Positions 19,236 through 30,930 of a stretch of 64,000 nucleotides of DNA are shown in pieces. Every line of letters starts with the position of its first letter. The first letter of the stretch is position 1. The position numbers were made by a program, and so were the translations under genes. The stretch is from the NCBI GenBank assembly GCA_019633425.1, contig WSUB01000201.1:1-64000 (forward strand). Reading direction: 5' to 3'. The notes beneath the pieces are model-generated. The model had not been told where the DNA came from and searched no databases. It worked only from the letters and a program-made list of their open reading frames with translations. This DNA is from Tulasnella sp. 424 (lineage: Eukaryota > Basidiomycota > Agaricomycetes > Cantharellales > Tulasnellaceae).

Positions 19236-22028
19236 CAGTGACCGTGACTAGCACCAATCTAGCTCATTGTGTCACCCTAAAATATCGAAGTAGGATTAGA
19301 TAATGGATCAGTACCATATATACCTGGTATGCATATGGTGAGCGTGAGCGTAGCCTTGTTACTTACCATCAGTAACAATATAGCATGGTCTCGTCTCCAG
19401 CAAAAGACGAGCGTCTTGGTGGCAATAGCCGCCGAACACAAGGCTTTCGCCCAAGCATGTCTGGATTTGTTATACTAAATAAATGCATTTTGAGTGATAT
19501 CTTCTCTGGGAAAAGGTGAACATGAGCCTTGAGCCTTGCCACCTATTCGATGTAGGAATGTTCGATTATAATCCCAGGAAATATGATGTTGGGTTGCTTG
19601 CAAACTCTCAGCAATGCCTGTTATCTTCAAGTCCCTGCTCATCCGGATTCCGGATCTACCCAATGCTGTGGATGCAATAGGGTGCTGTAAGGAAGGCTGG
19701 GTTGAAGTCGCATTGGATGAGACTTCACCCAGGTGGAATTTTGTGCACCAATGACCTTAAGAGCTCATGGCTTGTCCTGGCTTGGTCACTCACCTGTTAG
19801 ATGCTGGATGGGAATAGCCTGACTCGGACGCAAGACCTTCACCTGCTCATGGACTATGCAGACAATTGAACTAAAGATTTTAGGGACTTGGACCGAACAA
19901 CTCACCCTCTGTTGCCAGAACGGTGACGTTACAAGTTTCACTTACTGGTAGCCAAAGGCATGCGCAAACTGTGGGAATGGAGGTCGCTGTGAAGGGTATA
20001 TATTAGAAGAAAAGGTACACTAATAGCTTAGACTAATTACCTAGCTAGAGCCATAGTTAGAGCTAATGAAGATTGTTGTAGGGCTAATAGATGGGTTCTG
20101 GACGATAATGAGTGAGAAAGACGGACAGGAACGTCCAATGTTGAGCGAGGAATGGTTGGGCAAAAGACCAGTGCCAAAAATGGCAATGGAGAGCAAAAGG
20201 GAATTACCTCTGAATCTCCGAGGTTCTAACGCTTGGAGTATCTTTGCTAAGGTAATTTGTGAAGGCTGGAAGTGTTCTTGCAGTAGTTGGGTAAGGAGGG
20301 GAGGTTCTAGTGACTCGGTCGCAGCAGTGGAGCCTGATTCAGTTAAACGCTGGTCTTGGACTTCTTGGAAGCGGTCATTCCCTACCTAGAAGTTCAAATC
20401 TCATTAAGTGAATACCACCGTTGGATTTGCGTTGATGAGGGCTTCCGATGGGTATCAAAAGCGTACAGGTTCTCCCATGGGGAAGTTTGCTAATCCAGGG
20501 ATAAAGCAATAGGAGGGCAATAATAGTGATTATCTCAAAGGAAATTGTATATTCACCTAACTACTAATAATAAATAAGTAGCTAGTAGTAGTACAAACAC
20601 ATCAGTGTACTCACTGTGTGATTCAGTGAGGTTTTGGGCTCACTAGAGGCCAAAAGGTGGCGGGGACATTTGGGATGGCGCCGATGCAGTTACCAAGATT
20701 CTACTTGTGCTGCTGATGTGAGAACCCTTTATCCTGATGGGTTGAATGGTAAGTAGTTTGTTTGTCATGCGGAACTTAGCGGGATTGGGCACATGAAGGC
20801 GATAGTTCAATTGGGGGTGGAAAAGGGTTGTTCGGCCTCTCCTGGGGCAGAACTCATATTTATTAGATAGCTAAGAACATTCTAGAGTATTCTACTTCTT
20901 TCCCAAGCCTTTGATGCAAAGGGGAAGGCTCAGGCAGCACGCTGATGGTGTGAGCAAGGCTTTGGGCACTTAATTACCTCCTTAGGCAATTGAACGGCCC
21001 AGCGCCCAACATGGCATGCTGCGGCATGTTGCAACATGATTGGTGAGTCGCCTGGAGGGACTTGCCAAGCTTACAAAGCTTAGATCAGCAAATCTGGTGA
21101 CAGGGAGCATCAAGCAATAGTCAGACTGGCTTCCCAAACATGCCGGCCCCAAAAGGTAATTTCCCTATTTCTTTAGCTATCAAACTCGGACTTTTTACAT
21201 AGTATTTTTGGACATAAAACAATAGGGGAAAATGGAATTGATTCGAGTAATAGAGTAGGGAGAATCTTTAGCTAGTGTTACATTCTGGGGCAGGGTGTCC
21301 ATTTAGATGCGGATCGCACGGTTCCCTAACAATACCTGATGCTTGGTCTCTTCTCACTCAATCCTCCCCCCACTTGCTCCCTCCCCCCCCAGATCGTCCC
21401 CCCTTTTTTTTACGATCCCAATTTCCATCCCTTTTCACTGAATAATATGTGTGTTGTAGTTCACTCACTCTTCAGTGTTCCCCCCCCCCGGTTTGACCCC
21501 ATCTCCCATTTTATCTATGCTTTGGCCTTTCGTAACCCATCCCTGCCCTAAACGGCTGCTGTAGTAAAGCGAGGTGTGTCTTGTAACTACACTCTTATTC
21601 TAGGCTTTGGCCTTGCATAACCCATCCTTCCCCTAACTCCTGCTGCTGTAGCAAAGCGAGGCATGTCTAGTAATAATTTCAAAATATGTACAGATGCGAT
21701 TGGCATCTAAGGGGGCTGCTTGGTCGCCTCCCCTAGGTCTGTAAACATTTACTTTTATTTTCCCTATCATCATTATTGCCAGGCCCTTCCTTGAGGATCC
21801 TTCTGCCCCTTTCATTGCTTTACCTTTCACTTGGTCTTTGGCAGCCTTGATTTCACCTGCTGGTTGCCTCTCTTTTTTTTTTCCTGTCAGAAAAGGGAGA
21901 GTTAGGTTTGTTGAGACCATAGTCGGCTAACAGATGATGCCGTGTGCTGAATGATGCGGGGGAATAGTCAAAAGGAAAGGTTGGGTGCAGGTTGTGTAGC
22001 TGGGTGTTGATCGCAAGGAGTAATGTAA
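19236..22028. other. Gene-poor stretch with homopolymer and repeat tracts
   Basis: I see no convincing protein gene on either strand. The open frame at 20066-20389 has no recognisable features. AT-rich blocks (20030-20070, 20540-20600) and C or T homopolymers (21366-21412, 21480-21490) are present. Composition differs from the gene-dense block to the right. Old transposon remnants are possible but I cannot name them. Confidence 0.4.
21520..21690. repeat. Two-copy tandem repeat, about 83 bp
   Basis: CTTTGGCCTTTCGTAACCCA at about 21522 and CTTTGGCCTTGCATAACCCA at about 21605 begin two diverged copies that continue through CTGTAGTAAAGCGAGG and CTGTAGCAAAGCGAGG. The copies differ by scattered substitutions. 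Confidence 0.75.
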
Positions 22029-22325
22029 TTAGTGTTGTGCCAGAGCGGGCCTCAGGCTCAGGCCAGCTCAGGTGGTCCTGCCGAGCTCAAGCCCGCTCAC
22101 TGGGCTTGAGCTCGCGAACACCCCAGGGACCTTCTCTTTTAGGGTTGGTCCCATCTCGGAGGTAGACAGCAGAGTGCCGTTTGGCTCGGCTTGGATTGTC
22201 TCTTGCCTTTTATGGTAAATGCGCCGGGCTCGAGCTACCCTTGGGCCCGGCTTGGGCTGAGCTCTGTTGACAGAGCTTGAGCCAAAGCTCACAACCAGGT
22301 CGGGCTCAAGCTTGCCCAACACTAA
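22029..22325. repeat. MITE-like element with GCTCAAGC-type motifs
   Basis: The left end reads TTAGTGTTGTGCC. The right end, reverse-complemented, reads TTAGTGTTGGGCA, so the termini are inverted with 11 of 13 bases matching. The interior is unusually rich in GGCTTGAGCTCG / CGAGCTCAAGCC-like runs in both orientations (22080-22115 and 22225-22315), so it could fold on itself. No transposase is present. Target duplications are not clear, so the mobile nature is inferred. Confidence 0.5.
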
Positions 22326-22579
22326 CCGTGATCTGGAACTTGCAGTGGAGAGTCTGAGTGGAGATGGTCGCGTGGCCGTTGTTGGGTTCCTCACTTTATA
22401 CTTGATCACTGAAGCAAGGAAGCCCCACTCGGATATCCTCACTATTCACACCGGCAGGGAACGCAAGCCGGCAGACCTTGGAACTGATATTGCCATTAGC
22501 TCACATTCAACATCTGTCCATCATTAACTTAGTACTAGACGCGCCGATAGCTTGACTCAAAACGCAACCCTATAAATAT

Positions 22580-24715
22580 CTAGAGTCTTAAATAAGGATC
22601 CTCTCGGATTGGCTGCAACGCCCTCAACGCATCGTGGACCTTTGTCCATTCCTCGTACTTGGCCGGGTTACCCACCACCTCCCTCGGCAAACCCAGAGCC
22701 TCCAACTTGGGGAACAGCAAATGAATCGCTTCAGCGACGGTCTCGGCCTGCTCCTCCTGAATCGCTGACGCTCCGATAAACCATTTCCGCAACTCCGCAC
22801 TTCGTGCCCGAGCCGATTTCCCAAGCGACTTGATCACATCTCCAACGTTCCTAGAAGCGTCGATCTTGAGTTTCAACTCCAACAGATTTGGGCAGCCCGC
22901 CGTAAGCGTCCGAAGACCGACGAAGCTGGGTAAAGTCGTCGCCGAAACGGCCTCGACTTCCTTCCACGGACAAATATGCAGCACCTGAAGGTTTGGCCAT
23001 GCGCTCGCCATGTCGCCCAGGTCGTCGTCGGTGAGATGGTACACGACGTCCAAATCGATTTTGACGGTTTCCAGCTGCGTGAGGATGAGCAGAGGATACA
23101 TCGGACGCATGGTGAAGGGTGGGACGGCGCCGACGGTGCGTTTGTTCATCCACAGACGTGTGTCTGAGAGGACGCAGGTTTTGAGGTGGGATGGGTTGGT
23201 GGAGATAACTTCGAGCAGGAAGGTGAGGTCGTCGAGGGATAATGCCGTCGGATGGATTTGAAGGTGAAGTAGAGAGTTGGGGAGGTCGAAGAAGCGTAAC
23301 GTATCCACGATGCAGTCTGCCGACGCGCTGAGATGGAGGTTTTCAAGCACCGGGTACGCCTGAGCGTCGGCAAAAGTCTTGACGGGCATCAGCCCAGCTT
23401 CTTCGAACAGCTCCTCGAAAGTCCCGGACGGGTGAGGTTCCAACGCTCCCGGAACGTCCTCCTTACTGAAACTCAACCGAACGTCCTTCAACTCCAACTT
23501 GCCAGCCATGTTCGCTATAGCCCGCCCGATTGCATGCTTCTTCAACCCCAGATCGATGTACCGAATGCTTTTGAGATTAACCACAGCGTCGGCGAAAGCG
23601 ATTTCGATAGCAGCCGAAACCTGGTCGACCCGGAATTCGAGGCGCTGCAGGCGGGTCAACATCGCGCCCGAGCGAGCGAGTTCCATATACCGTTCGTTGA
23701 CGAGCATTTGAGAGGACGTTTGGTACGTCCATGGTACGAATGCCGAGACTTGGAGTGTTCGTAAGCTGCTGGTATGTTGCAGGGTGCTGGTACTGCTGCT
23801 CCTCGAAGGTAACGGGGGTCTCGGCTGACTCGGACCGGATTCAGATTCGGGTGTGGTCTCGCTCTCGTTCCCAACGGGTGCCGTCGCTCCATTACTGCTA
23901 GTACCACTGTTGTTGTTACTCCCGTTCCAGTCCCACAGCTTGTTGGACGTAAGCTGGAGTAAATGGATCGTATGCGTGATCCCGTGGATGCTTCGAACAG
24001 TCGAGTGAAGGTGTCGGAGGTTTGGTAAAACGCTCATGTTTGCATCTTGGTACGTTGGATCGGGTTGAGGCGGGTAAGCGGCCACGAAGGCGAAGAAGGT
24101 ATAGGTCTCAGGATCGTCCATGTCCTTGTCGCCCATTGCGATTCGACGAACTCTTCGTGCGCAGGACATGACTCGGGTTCTTTGCTTTTCATCGAGACCC
24201 AGCGAGATCAGACGCTACGAGGAACGAGAGGCAACCACAATCCCATTAGTAGCAATTAGACGATCTCGAACTGGAGGTTTTACCTCTCGTTCGGTCCGAA
24301 CAGCCTGAAACCTCTCGGTCCTACTCCTCCAAGCACCATCGTAATCCAAATCGTCGTTCAAAGGTTCAGGAAATAACATCCGACTAAAACACGTAACGCC
24401 CCTGATCTCCTTCCACAGATAGTCTAAGGCGATGTCGTAGAACGCTTGACATGTGCAAGCCAAGTTGATCAACGTCGCACGATCTCCGGGGATGGTAAAA
24501 TTTGAGAAGACGGAATGGATGATTTCTGAGATTAATAAAGCTGGGTGCATGATGTGCTGATTTTGATTTGAAGGTGAGCCTCGACGGAGGATGAGAGAAT
24601 GGTGCTGATTGTGATTGCTGTGACTGCCGGTTGCTGTGCCAGTGGTCGAACTGTCATAAGTATATTTGCTGCTGGCGCTAGCAGGCGGACTGGGAGGAAC
24701 AGAAAAATGCGACAT
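22580..24715 (-). CDS. F-box protein with LRR-like C-terminal region
   Basis: Two exons, 24715-24284 and 24214-22580, are joined across a 69-bp intron (donor GTAAAA, acceptor CGTAG) in phase 0, giving about 688 residues. I chose the ATG at 24715 because the upstream open frame is a Pro/Ser/Thr-rich leader whose duplicate at 3712-4020 also preserves this ATG. The F-box lies at about residues 55-110 (PALLISEIIHSVFSNF, LACTCQAFYDIALDYLWKEI). The long second exon contains leucine-spaced repeats (VLENLHLSASADCIVDTLRFF, LTQLETVKIDLDVV, LQVLHICPW, LLELKLKID) like other agaricomycete F-box/LRR proteins. A Ser/Thr/Asn-rich low-complexity insert sits near 23760-23920. The protein would dock on Skp1 and present an unknown substrate to an SCF ligase. 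A 5' fragment of it was copied into the left-hand gene graveyard. Confidence 0.8.
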
Positions 24716-25124
24716 GAGTTGAACGGTGAGGGTGGGGGGGACGGGAGGAGAGGTGAGGGGAAGAGAGGAGGAGAGCGTGGGTGCGGTTGTTGCGGGCTGA
24801 AGCTGAGGTGAGCCACCGAGTCTAAATGAAAGCCAGTCCGGTGTCTCGGAAGTCGCCGGCAATATTCCCCCATCGACTCCCACCAAGTCTAACGTCGTAT
24901 AGTCACTAAAACTGGAAAGTACCGAAGAGGGAAAAAAAGGGGTGGGGACATGGCGTGCAAAGGAAATTACGTTATACGTATATTGAGCTAAAATACACAA
25001 ATATTTAAAACACGTGGGGAAAGCAAAAAAAAAAGGAGACGCCACTAGAAACCAAACCTTCCTTAAATGGAATACTCCACCCAGAAGCTAAAACTATAAT
25101 TTTTCTTCTTTCTGACATGGGTGA
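24716..25124. other. 5' region of the F-box gene / 3' flank of the Sec14-like gene
   Basis: This stretch holds the leader of the minus-strand F-box gene, with a polypurine run on the plus strand, and the 3' flank of the neighbouring Sec14-like gene, also on the minus strand. Its part from 24716 to about 24990 is the piece found duplicated at 3786-4020. No further gene is seen. Confidence 0.4.
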
Positions 25125-26555
<1,431 letters not shown>

Positions 26556-27415
26556 GGTTTAGTTGTGCACGTTGGAAGTGGAGCTAGAGGCGAGGTTGAA
26601 GGTCGTTGTTGGGAGGAAGACGTGGAAGGGACAAGAATCGACTGATAAAACAGCACCAGATAGGCTTGGTACCTTGGGTTTGGGGAACTGGGAGAATATC
26701 GGCGAAGTGTCAGGACCCGCCCCCTTCTATATACAAGAATAAGGTGCCGGAACATGTGGGACGGAAGACGCTTACCGCGGATTACACAGACCCGGTTTGC
26801 TTTGAGTGCGCTCACATCATCAAATTAACGATAAGCGTAAGCGTGGGGGTCCAGTGACTCCAGGTTTCTGACATCTTCCAAGCGGCCGCCGAGAAACGTT
26901 CGGAGCCCCAGTCAGCTGTCGGGAACGCGTCATCCGATCTAAGTGGACAGTATATGTTACGTAGTGACCCGAGTCAAGCGATCCACGGGCAGTGTTGCTC
27001 GAGTTTAAGACAAGGGGAGCGGGGGTGGTGATGGTCGGCCGCTTGGTGGAGGTTGAAGTGACATCGTGCCGAGACCGCCGAGCTGACTGCCAATCCTGAG
27101 CGTGGGGAGGACAAAGCCGGGCCAAGCCTCCGACTTCCGAACTATCCCGGACACTGCTCGTACTTTTCGCTCAGCGAGCTACCTAACATCTTTAAATATT
27201 TTACAAGTAAGATGAACTAATGGACTACTGTAACAGGATAGATCGAATCCCCAGTTGCTGACCAAGGCTGGGAAAGCAGCTACCCAGCCAATGAATCTGT
27301 CTCGTCCGCGTCGAGATCTGAATTTGAATCCGAATCCGAATCCGAATCCGAATCCGACTGGGTATGATCCGTTAGCCAAAGAATGAACATTTCAACCATG
27401 TGCATCGATTCCTCC
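26556..27415. other. Intergenic region between Sec14-like and F-box genes
   Basis: No gene is supported. The stretch 27190-27415 resembles 30540-30760, which is the decayed downstream end of another F-box gene copy. A GAATCC hexamer repeat (about five units) lies at 27326-27355. Confidence 0.45.
27326..27355. repeat. GAATCC hexamer microsatellite
   Basis: Five perfect tandem GAATCC units lie in the 3' flank of the F-box gene. Confidence 0.9.
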
Positions 27416-28965
27416 TTAACTTACCTCCTCTGACAAGATCTCGGTTGTTTCACCTTGCGAAAGCATTTGCGACAGGGCTAGCCAAGCAGAAGTCGGTGGC
27501 CTGAGGCCATCCGAGTCGAACACACTCAGGTATGAGCTCCACACATAGTAATCGGATCGGTAAATTCCTATCTCTTGAGGCAAAAGTGCTCCTAAGAAAG
27601 CGGCGGCTTTCGCTACATTGGCTTTCCGCGCGACCAATGACGATGTACCGACAGTGAAGGTCTCAAGGTTGGGGAAGCGGACAGATGAATGAGGAGGGTC
27701 GGGTATATGTCTTGTATTGAGGTAGAGGCCTAGCCTGCGCAGTTTTGGAGAGAAAGACTCGGCGAATGCGGCGAGTGAGCCGAGAGGGGTCCCGAAGGTC
27801 GTAGCGGTCGACGAAGTGTACTCACGCCTAGACGCTACGTGCAACACTTCCAATTCCCGCCACGCGCTGCCCATCTCATGGATGTCCTTTGTATCCAGGT
27901 CGAACGTCTTTGAATATTCCAGGTCCAACCTCCGAAGTGCTGAGCATCGAAGGAGCGGACGGACGACTTGAAATTGTATGTTACTACCCTCCCAGAACAT
28001 GATCCTCAGATCCTCTAGGAGAGGATATGTGTCTGCCAGCTGAGAGAGGAGTTGCTCCATGTTAATGCCAGACACCACGTAGAGATCAGACTCCAGGATT
28101 CGAAGGTGAGGTTTGAATATGGCAGGGCCCATTGGGTAGCACGGGAGCCGAAGCTCTTGCAGACGGACTTGAGGTTCGAGAAGAGCCTCCACCGCTCCCC
28201 GTAGCTGATCCAGCCTATATCCCCGTTGGCAAAAGTGTAAGACGGCTATCCTGGGTGGTAGTATAGCTTGTAAGGCACGAAATGAACGCTCCACCTCCGA
28301 AGATGAGACCTCGTGTCCTGCTTCGAGCCTAATATCTTCGACCTTGGGTGATATGAAGGGAACAATCATTCGAAGTTGGCTGTTTCGGTGGCAGTACCAC
28401 CGAATTCTTCGGATTTGCGGGAGTATGTACTGCCCCCGGTTGGAAGCCGTATAATGGAGCAACTGGGTCGGAACACCGGGGGACATGCCTTCGATGATGA
28501 ATTCCTGGCTTTCGTCATCATAGCGTTGGGAGGAGTAAGAGAGGGATCGGATCCTTTTAGCATATGATTTAAATCTGGTCCAGTTGCCGGACGGAAATCC
28601 ATGATCCCATTCCTAGTAAACCAAATACTCATTATATATAAAATCCAATACGTTAGCGGGAAGCTATGACGCACCCATCCGCCTTGACGAAGGCTTATAG
28701 GTCCTAGCAGGGCCATAATCGGATGGAATGATTCCAGTTCTTCCCAAAGGATATCTAGCGCCAGATCCACCCAAGTACGGCAGGTGCGGGCAGAAGCAGC
28801 CAAATCTGATTTTCCAAGGTTCTCCAGGATCCGCCTATGCACCTCAAGAACTGAGAACACCCTGAGCGCCACGCTGGAATCTAGGAGAACTGGCGTTGAA
28901 GTGGTGGTTCGCGAAGAGAATGCAAAAATGATCTCACCTAAGTTGCTTTGTGACCCAACGGTCAT
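27416..28965 (-). CDS. F-box/LRR protein
   Basis: Two exons, 28965-28675 and 28612-27416, are separated by a 62-bp intron (GTGCGT...TACTAG), giving about 495 residues. The junction produces GGWEWDHGFPSGNWTRFKSYAKRIRSL, a pattern (short linker, W-x-RF-x-x-YA-x-R-I-R-x-L) common in this agaricomycete family. The F-box lies at about residues 38-75 (VFSVLEVHRRILENLG, ARTCRTWVDLALDILWEEL). The rest shows leucine-rich repeats (LRLPCYPMGPAIFKPHL, LLEDLRIMF, LRRLDLEYSK, LEVLHVASR, LRRLGLYLNTR). It is the intact relative of the pseudogene at 905-2230; a further 3'-end relic lies at 30540-30860. The likely role is substrate receptor of an SCF ubiquitin ligase, substrate unknown. Confidence 0.85.
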
Positions 28966-29514
28966 TAGAGAGAACGGTGCACCAGATCGAATAGAGTTGA
29001 GCCGGAAAGACGGCTTGGGTCAAGAGATGGCTGGCGTAAGAAGTCCTAGAGCGGACGTAACGGATCCGACCGAAGGCCTGTGGCGTTTTCCCCACCGTTC
29101 CTCCGCGCCCGGGTGCCGTCTGTCGTCCTCTATGAAGACATTCTGGCGAGTTGACTTTAGTCGCGGTATTAGTTCTAGTTGCCCATACTTAGCTCCACGA
29201 GGCAATAGGGGCTTCCAAGACTTACTTTCACGACGGAACGGATGCTTTCACACCCTAACGTAACGAATCCCGATCCCCGTCGTATTTCGAACGCCCGTCC
29301 GTGCTACCAGCGTCGTACAGCAATCATGCTTTCGCACCTAGCCACAGATTCCGCCTTGCATCATAACTTGGGATTCCTTCACGTAAGTGTAGAGCTGAAA
29401 CTCAGACCGATTCGGAAGAACGTGGAGTCCAATACTACGCTATCGGCGCTAAAGGGAACAACACGACAAAGAAAGGTTGGACTACCTAACAGCTAGGTTA
29501 TACCTGAGACCTCT
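28966..29514. other. Intergenic, nothing recognised
   Basis: This lies between two genes on the minus strand and holds the promoter of the F-box gene. Open frames here lack family features. Confidence 0.4.
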
Positions 29515-30366
29515 TTACCATCTCTTCGAGTTCATATGTGAACGCGCCTCCTCCTCGGCTACGTCCGCAAGGGTCAACAGCCAAGGTGCAACCACTGCGT
29601 ATGCGGACCACCACACAACGGCAATCCCGGCCACAAGGAACCCGATGAGCGGCAGCATCGACCCAGGTACGGCACCCAGAAGGAGGTGTTCGACCGTCAC
29701 TATAAAGGGTACTGTTTCAATTTGATTGGGCAATCCCTGTAATGCCACGTAGGGGGCCCGTCGGCCCCTGTTACGGGCTCGAAGGACAAACCCAACGTCT
29801 GATGAGTCTCTGGTGCATGGCGAGTGAATAGTAAGGTCTGGATCGACAGGGAACTAAAAGCCCAGACATGTCAACAACAGTCAAAATCTCCAGGGGGTGG
29901 GGCTTACGTACGGAGGCTGGCCAGGAAACCCGAACCGTGAACTTGGTGGTCTCGTCATATCCACTTGAAGTGCAAAATTCTTGGGCATGAAAGAGAGTTC
30001 TGGTCTCGTATGGACAAACAGAGGAAGCCAAGGTGGTGCATGGGTCCGAGTCGGGGTCATCCGTAGCGGGGTCGTATGGATCAACCCGCATGAGGAGTAC
30101 GGTAGCGTCAGACTCCAGCCGCACTTTGCTCATACTTGATTAGATATTTAAAGAGAGTCGTCAGTCCCTGCCAGGATGTCAAAACGTGACTCTGCTTACT
30201 TTGGCCGAATATTCCCGTGGTCCCATCCCAAACCTACATTGGCGGACTCGGTCGCTGTATCCTTCGACGAAGAAGAGCCGTGGCATGGACGAACATCGTA
30301 GACTTCTGTATCGGCTTGAACGAGGAGGGTTAGGAAAGCGAGAACCCAGGCGAAAAAGGTAAACAT
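29515..30366 (-). CDS. Small type I membrane protein with signal peptide (PIG-X-like topology)
   Basis: Three exons, 30366-30200, 30134-29912 and 29853-29515, have consistent phases (introns GTAAGC...CAAG and GTACGT...TTTTAG), giving about 242 residues. It starts with a clear signal peptide (MFTFFAWVLAFLTLLVQA). The lumenal part follows, with several Cys and the stretch FTVRVSWPASFPVDP made across the second splice junction. One strong membrane segment lies near the C-terminus (about residues 188-212, LPLIGFLVAGIAVVWWSAYAVV), followed by a short charged tail. The build, a lumenal beta-rich domain then one TM, resembles PIG-X/PBN1 of ER GPI-mannosyltransferase I, but I cannot confirm the family by eye. 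An uncharacterised fungal ER protein is equally possible. Confidence 0.65.
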
Positions 30367-30539
30367 GGAAAGCTGGCAAACGCTGGGACACGGCGATCTC
30401 TTTTAAATCACAGCCGTGGCGAGACAACGCAACAACACCCAAGACAGACGACTTCAGGTCCTTCTCGCCGGGGGGAGGAGACCTAACACTGGTATTTAAG
30501 CGCAAGATTTCCATCTACCTAAATGATTAGTGTATCCAG

Positions 30540-30860
30540 CAACAATGATGGAAGGGCCGTCATTGACCAAGACTGGAAATGCAGCTGCCAGGCCCGTAAC
30601 TCTCTCTCTCGACTTAAGCCAGACTCGGCATTGCATTTGAAGCTAAAGCTAACTCACAGTCAGAGGTAATCAATCGTGAGCCAAAGAGTGAGCATCCCCA
30701 CATGTGCATCTGTTCCTCTTGGACTTACCACTTCTGACTCGATCTCCATTATGAAACTTCGCGAGACGATCGGTGGGGGATCGATCCGGCGGACTGTTGT
30801 ATTCTCAGAGAACTCGTTCAGCCTTTTTACATGCATGGCAATCGTATAAGCATTAATAAT
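30540..30860 (-). pseudogene. Relic of an F-box gene 3' end
   Basis: The sequence parallels the downstream end of the F-box gene and its 3' flank (27190-27440). GACCAAGACTGG matches GACCAAGGCTGG, GAGCCAAAGAGTGAGCAT matches TAGCCAAAGAATGAACAT, and CATGTGCATCTGTTCCTC matches CATGTGCATCGATTCCTC. A GGTAAGT-type site occurs at the same relative place. Only the last part is present, so it is a truncated duplicate. Confidence 0.6.
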
Positions 30861-30930
30861 TATCGTCAAAGGAGAACAGTTCCGGTGCTAATTAGAAAGT
30901 CTAAGAGGAACCGACTGGTACTGAGCAGGG

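Noticed and set aside
20066..20389. 107-residue plus-strand frame in the gene-poor region
   Set aside because: No family features, odd composition (many Trp, Ser and Lys), no visible leader or introns; likely chance.
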